Shown one piece after another: positions 58,341 through 64,000 of a DNA stretch of 64,000 nt. The stretch is from contig CABIKM010000006.1 of the NCBI GenBank assembly GCA_902196205.1, positions 1-64,000 of the forward strand, read 5' to 3'. The notes below the pieces were generated by a model. The model had not been told where the DNA came from, searched no databases, and saw only the letters and a list, made by a program, of their open reading frames with translations. The DNA is from Candidatus Methylomirabilis lanthanidiphila (GTDB taxonomy: Bacteria > Methylomirabilota > Methylomirabilia > Methylomirabilales > Methylomirabilaceae). The first letter of the stretch is position 1; every line of letters starts with the position of its first letter. A program made the position numbers and the translations under genes.

Positions 58341-61043
58341 CTAACTCATTTCCCCAAACCATCCGCGCCGCTCCATCCATTTTGCCAATTCCAGCACGGG
58401 CGACACCGTAAAAGCCAACACGACGACGATAGCCCAATCCACGAGTGGCAGACTGAACGTGGCAAACGGTTCATGCAGGACAGGGGCATAGACAATGATA
58501 GCCAACAGCACTAGTCCCTGTATGATCGCCACATTTAACCACCTGTTGGCAAAGGGCTGATTCAGCACTGAAAGTCGGTCGGAGCGGAAGTTGTAGGCCT
58601 TAAAGAACTGAATCAGCACCAGTGAAACGAACGTCATCGTCATGGCTTCTGCGATGCTCCGTCCAGAGTTCAGCGCCCATACAAAAAGGCCCAAGTTGAC
58701 GGCCGCTGACCACAATCCGCCCGCCACCATCAAGGTAACGACAGGCCGGGTAAAGATACCGGTGCGCGGATTTCGTGGTCGGCGGCGCATGAGATCAGGT
58801 TCGGGTGGGTCCACGGCTAACGCCAACGCGGGCAAACCATCGGTGGCGAGATTGACGTACAGGATTTGTACGGCAGTCAACGGCAGGGGCAGACCCAGCA
58901 GTGTGGCTCCGGCCATCAGAACGATTTCACCAATATTGGACGAGAGCAGGTACATCAGATATTTTTTGATATTACCAAAGATGCCCCGACCCTCTTCCAC
59001 TGCCGCAACAATGGACGCAAAGTTGTCATCGGTGAGCGTCATGGCGGCGGCCTCTTTGGACACGTCCGTACCGGTGATGCCCATCGCGATGCCGATGTCA
59101 GCCTTTTTGAGCGCAGGCGCGTCATTGACCCCGTCGCCCGTCATCGCGACGATGTGACCTTCCTTTTGCAGGGCCGTCACCACACGCAATTTATGCGCCG
59201 GAGACACGCGGGCGTAGACTTCGATGCGCTCAACCTCACGCTCAAACTCGGCCTCGCTCATCGCCTCCAGTTCTTCGCCGGTCACGACGCGACCCGTCTT
59301 GAGCAATCCCAATTCGCGGGCGACGGCTTCCGCGGTCAGCGGGTGGTCACCGGTAATCATGACCGGCTTGATCCCGGCTTGCTCGCACGTTTCAATCGCA
59401 GCCTTCGCCTCAGGACGCGGCGGGTCGATCATCCCCACCAATCCGAGAAATGTCATGTCGTGTTCGGCGTTGTCCAATGTTGCACCCGGTTTGGAAGCTA
59501 CCGCCAGAACGCGCAATGCCTCAGTTGCCATCCGGCGGGCTGTTTCCACAATCATCGCCCGACTCCCGGCGTCAAGGGCCGTTGCTCCATCTGCCGTCAT
59601 TTGATGACTACACGAATCGAGGATAATTTCCGGCGCGCCTTTGGCATAGGCCACGACAGCTTCCGGCTCGCTATGCAGAGTGGTCATGCGTTTGGTTTCG
59701 GAGGTGAAGGGGATTTCGCTCACGCGAGGAAATTGCGAGTCAAGGTCGGTCTTGTGCAACCCGGCCTTGGCGGCAACGACGACCAATGCGCCCTCTGTCG
59801 GATCGCCCTTGACGTCCCAGCGGCCATCGGCCTCGCTGTGAACGACATGCGCGTCGGAGGCAAGCGCGGCGGCGCGCAAGAGCAGTGTCAGCGGGCTGGA
59901 AAGTTCGATGGTGAGCCCGTTGCATGAGAACCGGCCGTGCGGCTTATAGCCTGCCCCGGAGACGTTCAGCATTTGTCCGGCCACAAAGATTGTGCGGACC
60001 GTCATCTCATCTTTCGTCAGCGTGCCGGTCTTGTCGGAACAGATGACCGACGTGCTGCCGAGTGTTTCGACTGCCGGGAGACGGCGCATCAACGCATGGC
60101 GCTTGACCATCCTCTGCACACCGATAGCGAGCGAGATCGTGACCACTGCAGGAAGTGCCTCCGGGACAACGGCAACCGCCAGCGCAATCCCAAAAATCAA
60201 CATCTCAATGAAGGGTTGCCCACGATACAGGCCGAGGGCAACGATGGCCGCCACTACCACGAAGGCGGCCCACGCCAGCACGTGACCGACCTTATCCAAA
60301 TTTTCCTGCAACGGCGTCCTGCCGGTTTCAACCGTCTGGAGCATTTGGGCAATCTTGCCGAACTCAGTACGCATGCCCGTTGCCACGACGACCGCGCGCC
60401 CCCGGCCATAGGTTGCGGCGGTACCGGCGTAGGCCATATTCTTGCGATCGCCTAAGGCCAATTCATCGTTCGTGAGGGGCGCGGCGTATTTTTCTATCGG
60501 AACCGACTCGCCCGTCAGCGCGGCCTCTTCGATTTGCAAATTAACGGCTTCAATCAGTCTGACATCGGCCGGGATCTTGTTTCCTGCTCGCAACAGGACG
60601 ACATCGCCCGGCACGAGGGCGCGCGCGGGGATTTCAACCTCCTCCCGATCGCGGAGGGCGGTGGCTGTCGGCGCGGCCATTTGCCGCAATGCCTCGGTCG
60701 CGCGTTCGGCCCGGTATTCCTGCACGAAACCCAAGAGGCAGGCAAACAGCACAATGACGGCAATGGCGATGGCTTCAATCCCGTGTCCAAGGAAAGCCGA
60801 GAGCGCCGTCGCCACGAGCAGAATGACAATCAACACGTTCTTGAACTGCTCAAAGAGAATCGTCCACGGCGAGATACTGTGGGTTGCTTGCAGTTCATTC
60901 GGCCCTTGTTCTGCCAACCGTTGGGCCGCCTCGGCCCCTGTCAGACCGGTGGGCGTAGATTGCAGGTGAGCCAGGACAGTTTCGCTGGATAGGGTATGCC
61001 AGAGGGCGGGGTCGAATCCCCGTCGGGTTTCAGGAGGACCCAT
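58341..61043 (-). CDS. P-type cation-transporting ATPase (P2-type)
   Basis: 900 residues from ATG 61043; an earlier frame start at 61109 is out of place because ATG 61043 overlaps the transporter stop by 14 bp. N-terminal cation_ATPase_N (HTLSSETVLAHLQSTPTGLT), TGES in EAALTGESVPI, PEALPAVVTISLAIG in M4, phosphorylation DKTGTLT, TGDGVNDAPALKKADIG, and the C-terminal M7-M10. SERCA/PMR1-like. Calcium, manganese or a related cation is the likely substrate; not proven from sequence. Confidence 0.92.
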   Translation of the reverse strand: MGPPETRRGFDPALWHTLSSETVLAHLQSTPTGLTGAEAAQRLAEQGPNELQATHSISPWTILFEQFKNVLIVILLVATALSAFLGHGIEAIAIAVIVLFACLLGFVQEYRAERATEALRQMAAPTATALRDREEVEIPARALVPGDVVLLRAGNKIPADVRLIEAVNLQIEEAALTGESVPIEKYAAPLTNDELALGDRKNMAYAGTAATYGRGRAVVVATGMRTEFGKIAQMLQTVETGRTPLQENLDKVGHVLAWAAFVVVAAIVALGLYRGQPFIEMLIFGIALAVAVVPEALPAVVTISLAIGVQRMVKRHALMRRLPAVETLGSTSVICSDKTGTLTKDEMTVRTIFVAGQMLNVSGAGYKPHGRFSCNGLTIELSSPLTLLLRAAALASDAHVVHSEADGRWDVKGDPTEGALVVVAAKAGLHKTDLDSQFPRVSEIPFTSETKRMTTLHSEPEAVVAYAKGAPEIILDSCSHQMTADGATALDAGSRAMIVETARRMATEALRVLAVASKPGATLDNAEHDMTFLGLVGMIDPPRPEAKAAIETCEQAGIKPVMITGDHPLTAEAVARELGLLKTGRVVTGEELEAMSEAEFEREVERIEVYARVSPAHKLRVVTALQKEGHIVAMTGDGVNDAPALKKADIGIAMGITGTDVSKEAAAMTLTDDNFASIVAAVEEGRGIFGNIKKYLMYLLSSNIGEIVLMAGATLLGLPLPLTAVQILYVNLATDGLPALALAVDPPEPDLMRRRPRNPRTGIFTRPVVTLMVAGGLWSAAVNLGLFVWALNSGRSIAEAMTMTFVSLVLIQFFKAYNFRSDRLSVLNQPFANRWLNVAIIQGLVLLAIIVYAPVLHEPFATFSLPLVDWAIVVVLAFTVSPVLELAKWMERRGWFGEMS

Positions 61044-61851
61044 CGTTCGGCAGACGCTCGCCTCGCAGGTAGGCCACCCAGTACACGCCGGCGACCAGCA
61101 GGGTGCCACCGACGACGTTGCCGGCGGTCACGGCGACGATATTTCTCGTGACCCCGACGACCGACACCCCGCCTTCCCCATCCAGCGCGAGCCCGAAGGG
61201 TAGGAAGAACCAGTTGGCGATCGAGTGCTCGAAGCCCATGGCCACGAATGCAGTAATGGGAAAGAGAATGGCCAGAATCTTATCCGTCACGCTGCGTCCG
61301 CCCATTGCGAGCCACACCGCCAGACAGACCAGCGCGTTGCACAGAATGGCGCGCGCAAAGGCCTCGGTGACTGAAAGATCGGCCTTCGCGCGAGCGATAG
61401 CGACGACCGTCTCGCCGACAGCGCCCCCGCCCAGACCGGCCACATTAGCCCACACGACGAGCAGTACGGTAGCCAGGCTGCCGCCCACATTGCCCAGGTA
61501 GGCCAGGAACCAGTTGCGCATCACTTCCCGGGTACCTATCAGCCTGCTGGCCCAGGCCATGGCGAGCAGGTTGTTTCCGGTAAAGAGTTCGGCGCCCGCG
61601 ACAACAACGAGGATTAGGCCAAGGCTGAAGCTCAAGCCGCCGAACAACCGCGTCAGACCGAAGCCAAGGGCGGATTTGGTCACGACGACAATGAAAAAGA
61701 GCGCCCCCAGCGAGATGAAGGCGCCGGCCAGCACGGCCAGCGCGAGCAGCGTGACCGGGTCGGTGCGCGCCTTCGCCACACCGAGGCCCTCGACCTTCCG
61801 CGCAATCTCGCGCGGCGGATAGGCATCACTAAACTGCAGCTCTTTGTCCAT
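61030..61851 (-). CDS. Formate/nitrite transporter family protein
   Basis: 273 residues, six membrane helices. AELFTGNNLLAMAWASRL in TM2-3, central His in VAMGFEHSIANWFFLPFG. FNT channels carry formate, nitrite or similar monovalent anions. Its end overlaps the P-type ATPase start by 14 bp, so they are co-translated. Substrate undecided. Confidence 0.92.
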   Translation of the reverse strand: MDKELQFSDAYPPREIARKVEGLGVAKARTDPVTLLALAVLAGAFISLGALFFIVVVTKSALGFGLTRLFGGLSFSLGLILVVVAGAELFTGNNLLAMAWASRLIGTREVMRNWFLAYLGNVGGSLATVLLVVWANVAGLGGGAVGETVVAIARAKADLSVTEAFARAILCNALVCLAVWLAMGGRSVTDKILAILFPITAFVAMGFEHSIANWFFLPFGLALDGEGGVSVVGVTRNIVAVTAGNVVGGTLLVAGVYWVAYLRGERLPNDGSS

Positions 61852-61975
61852 CTTCCTGGCACCCGCTAACGGAGAGCCGCCGCCTTCCGGCGTCAGTCTC
61901 CATCGTTTGGTGGGGTATGGTCCCTATCGGATACGCTCGCATTGTTACGGGCTGCTGCCGCGGTTCAGCCACTTG

Positions 61976-62146
61976 CTAAATAACGCGGGCGGAACCGGCC
62001 GATACGGAAACTTCACGCTCCAGCCTGGAACCCAGTCGCCGGTCCAGGAACTCGACCTCCCGCGGCAGCGTTGTGAACTCAGGGAGCGTATAGATGCGCT
62101 GCGGCCACAGCTCTTTTGGCAGGTATTCGGGAGGCATCTGGCCCAT
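61976..62146 (-). pseudogene. N-terminal fragment of an AMP-forming acyl/aryl-CoA ligase
   Basis: 56 codons from ATG 62146 (AGGAGGAG just upstream) to TAG. MPPEYLPKELWPQRIYTLPE resembles the start of benzoate/aminobenzoate-type CoA ligases (PPEYWPERIYTLPEL). The ~500-residue catalytic remainder is absent. It is 97 bp downstream of the IclR gene, which suggests the remains of an aromatic-acid operon. No other gene lies between 61852 and 62242. Confidence 0.5.
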
Positions 62147-62242
62147 CTCTCCTCCTGATCTATTCAGAGACGCTATTATGCCCTCATGCAGGGCGAAGCA
62201 GGCGGATGAGACATACCAATGGCCAGAGAAACAAACTTTGTT

Positions 62243-63052
62243 TTACTGGTCGGCTGAAGCTGTTGCCGTCTCGTAGCCAAGTCGTTCGGAGAGCTTGATC
62301 GCCGCCGCTTTCACAAGTGGCGCGAGTTCGTGTTCGATCCGCTCAAGGGAGAATCGGGTGATGGGACCGGACAGCCCGATGCTGGCCACCACCTTTCGAG
62401 AGTAGTCTCTCACTGGGGCGGCAATACACCGCACACCGAGCTCGTACTCTTCATTGTCAACGGCGAATCCGGCCCTGGCAACCTCACGAAGATGGTCCCG
62501 GAATGCCTGGGGATCAGTAACCGTATGATCGGTCAACGCGCGCATCGGCTGCTGTTGAAGGATGCTGTCCAACCGATCGGCGGACTCATAGGCCAGTTGC
62601 GCCTTTCCCGCGGCGGTGCAATGCACCGGAAGACGCCGTCCGGGAAACGATGCAACCCGAACCATCAGGCTGGAGTCCTCAACCAGGACATAGATGACCT
62701 CTGATCCATCCAGTACGGCTAGATAGGCGGTTTCATTGCACTGGTTGACCAACTCCTCGATGATCGGCCTGGCCTGACGCCGAAAGCCGAGATGATGGAG
62801 GAAGACGTTGGCCACCTCGAACGGCTTCATCCCAAGGCGATAGTTGGCGGTCTTTTTGTCCTGCTCGATATAGCCCCGAACCTCGAGGGTGGCCAGCAGT
62901 CGAAAGATATTGTTTTTGGGCACGTGAAGCTTCTCGGCAAGTTCTGTCACGCCCAACTCACCGGTCTGATAATCGAACGACTCCAGGATGTCGAGCGCTC
63001 GATCAACGGACTGGACGATGTAGTCCACTTTCTCTTTCTTTCGATGATCCAT
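62243..63052 (-). CDS. IclR-family transcriptional regulator
   Basis: 269 residues from ATG 63052. N-terminal winged helix (VDRALDILESFDYQTGELGV, LHVPKNNIFRLLATLEVRGY), C-terminal ligand-binding IclR domain (RRLPVHCTAAGKAQLAY, FAVDNEEYELGVRCIAAPVR). IclR proteins sense small acids, often aromatic. The next gene downstream is a broken CoA ligase. Confidence 0.92.
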   Translation of the reverse strand: MDHRKKEKVDYIVQSVDRALDILESFDYQTGELGVTELAEKLHVPKNNIFRLLATLEVRGYIEQDKKTANYRLGMKPFEVANVFLHHLGFRRQARPIIEELVNQCNETAYLAVLDGSEVIYVLVEDSSLMVRVASFPGRRLPVHCTAAGKAQLAYESADRLDSILQQQPMRALTDHTVTDPQAFRDHLREVARAGFAVDNEEYELGVRCIAAPVRDYSRKVVASIGLSGPITRFSLERIEHELAPLVKAAAIKLSERLGYETATASADQ

Positions 63053-63195
63053 ATACCCCTCGCACACCCTTCGGCAAGGCAACGCCTTCCCGGTACGCAT
63101 TACCATCACTTTGCCTGGGATTCGATATAAGACGGAAAGAAAAACGGTGTGATAATAAAAGGGCGTTCTATTCCTGTCAACGAAAAATTGTGCGT

Positions 63196-63894
63196 CTAAA
63201 CTACAGACTTGGCTTCAAAGATCGCCGTGCCGACCCGAACCAGTGTGGCCCCTTCTTCGATGGCGATCTCGTAATCGTGGCTCATCCCCATGGAAAGGTG
63301 GCGGAGCGGATAGTCTGGACAGGTCTTGGCCGCCTCGTCTCGGAGCAGCCGGAGTTTGCGAAAGGACGGTCGGACGTCCTCGGGATTCCTGCGAAATGGT
63401 GGGATGGCCATCAGGCCTTCGATAGCCAGATGGGTGAACCCTTGACAGGCGTGCAGCAACGGCAGAAGGTCGTGCTCAAGAACACCGGCCTTACTCGATT
63501 CGCCTCCAAGGTTGACCTCTACAAGAACCCTGATCTGCTTCCCCAACGACACCCCATGACGGTCCAGGGCGGCAGCCAGCTTCAGAGAGTCGAGTGAATG
63601 AATCAGGTCAAACAGCTCAGTGGCAGGCCGACTCTTGTTGGTCTGTAGGTGACCGATCAAATGCCATGTGATCGGAAACATGCTCAGGAGGGCAATCTTA
63701 TCTGACGCCTCCTGGACCCGATTCTCGCCCAGCAGCGTCACACCGGCGTCGATCGCCTCTCGGATGGCGGGAACCTGGACGGTCTTGGTGACGGCAATTA
63801 GCTCTACCTCATCCGGGTCCCGACCGACGCGGTGGGCCGCCTCGGCCATCCGTCGCCATATCTGTTCAATCCGATCTTTTATCCGTTCCGTCAA
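63196..63894 (-). CDS. yggS: YggS-family PLP homeostasis protein
   Basis: 232 residues from TTG 63894 (AAGGGCG upstream). PLP lysine in LIAVTKTVQVPAI, GENRVQEASDKI, WHLIGHLQTNKSR, MGMSHDYEIAIEEGATLVRVG. Standard length. The 106 bp to the window end may hold the 3' end of an upstream gene (a frame ending at TGA 63893-63895, overlapping this TTG start), too short to name. Confidence 0.93.
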   Translation of the reverse strand: MTERIKDRIEQIWRRMAEAAHRVGRDPDEVELIAVTKTVQVPAIREAIDAGVTLLGENRVQEASDKIALLSMFPITWHLIGHLQTNKSRPATELFDLIHSLDSLKLAAALDRHGVSLGKQIRVLVEVNLGGESSKAGVLEHDLLPLLHACQGFTHLAIEGLMAIPPFRRNPEDVRPSFRKLRLLRDEAAKTCPDYPLRHLSMGMSHDYEIAIEEGATLVRVGTAIFEAKSVV

Positions 63895-64000
63895 GCTCGC
63901 CCTTCTTGACCTCCCGCCCCTGCATGCGCTGCCGCAAGGCGCGACCCGGCCGGACGGCTCGTCGCCCGGAGCTCTTCGATCCCCTCAAACCGCAACAGCC

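Noticed and set aside
63895-64000. 3' end of another gene upstream of yggS
   Set aside because: A minus-strand frame of ~35 codons ends at a TGA overlapping the TTG start of yggS, but it is too short to identify.

Overview
The window is 64 kb of bacterial chromosome, rich in G+C, from a Gram-negative (diderm) organism. It has an Mla retrograde phospholipid transport operon with a TolC-family protein, a CIRCE-controlled hrcA-grpE-dnaJ operon, and a complete his operon fused to translation and cell-wall genes. The gene content and the repeat-laden intergenic style resemble the NC10 phylum (Candidatus Methylomirabilis and relatives). That placement is inference from gene style, not a database result.

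Layout. 0-3 kb is an eroded accessory zone: a DUF5343/HEPN two-gene module, decayed restriction-modification genes (N-terminus of a methyltransferase, C-terminus of HsdR), a 40-residue lysine-rich gene and a gutted flavoprotein. 3-9 kb holds two ABC-F ATPases, a secreted cupin, a tRNA-Met(CAU), tenA and small paired genes. 9.3-13.6 kb is a single 1435-residue gene with the architecture of an antiviral STAND NTPase (Cap4-like nuclease, P-loop NTPase, helical repeats). It is bracketed by the intact 3' end of an HD-hydrolase gene and a diverged remnant of that same 3' end. 13.6-17.7 kb carries the HD hydrolase and a Ski2-like helicase. 18.1-22.6 kb is mlaEFD-tolC-mlaC. 23.6-27.7 kb is a second accessory zone of toxin-antitoxin-type genes and an XRE/ImmA pair, ending beside a selenocysteine tRNA gene (selC).

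28-39 kb is one long minus-strand operon, rpmE-prfA-prmC-murA-hisGDCBHAF-hisIE-hinT, with a recognisable promoter. 39-44 kb carries rho (with terminator and promoter), coaE and polA. 44-47 kb is hrcA-grpE-dnaJ with a sigma70 promoter and a textbook CIRCE. 47-56 kb has hemW, lepB, lepA, a polyprenyl synthase, an ArnT-like glycosyltransferase, a PAP2 phosphatase, a SHOCT protein, a K+ channel and a PfpI protein. 56-64 kb has repeats, a TusA-like protein, a BrnT-type toxin-antitoxin pair, DUF488, a P-type cation ATPase, a formate/nitrite transporter, a ligase fragment, an IclR regulator and a YggS protein.

The most unusual features are, first, the Avs-like gene bracketed by duplicated HD-gene ends. 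Second is a dispersed family of degenerate, short-period low-complexity repeats that lies between genes but also enters hisF, prmC, hisG, grpE and hemW in frame, adding peptides of about 20-35 residues to essential or biosynthetic enzymes while leaving start/stop overlaps intact.
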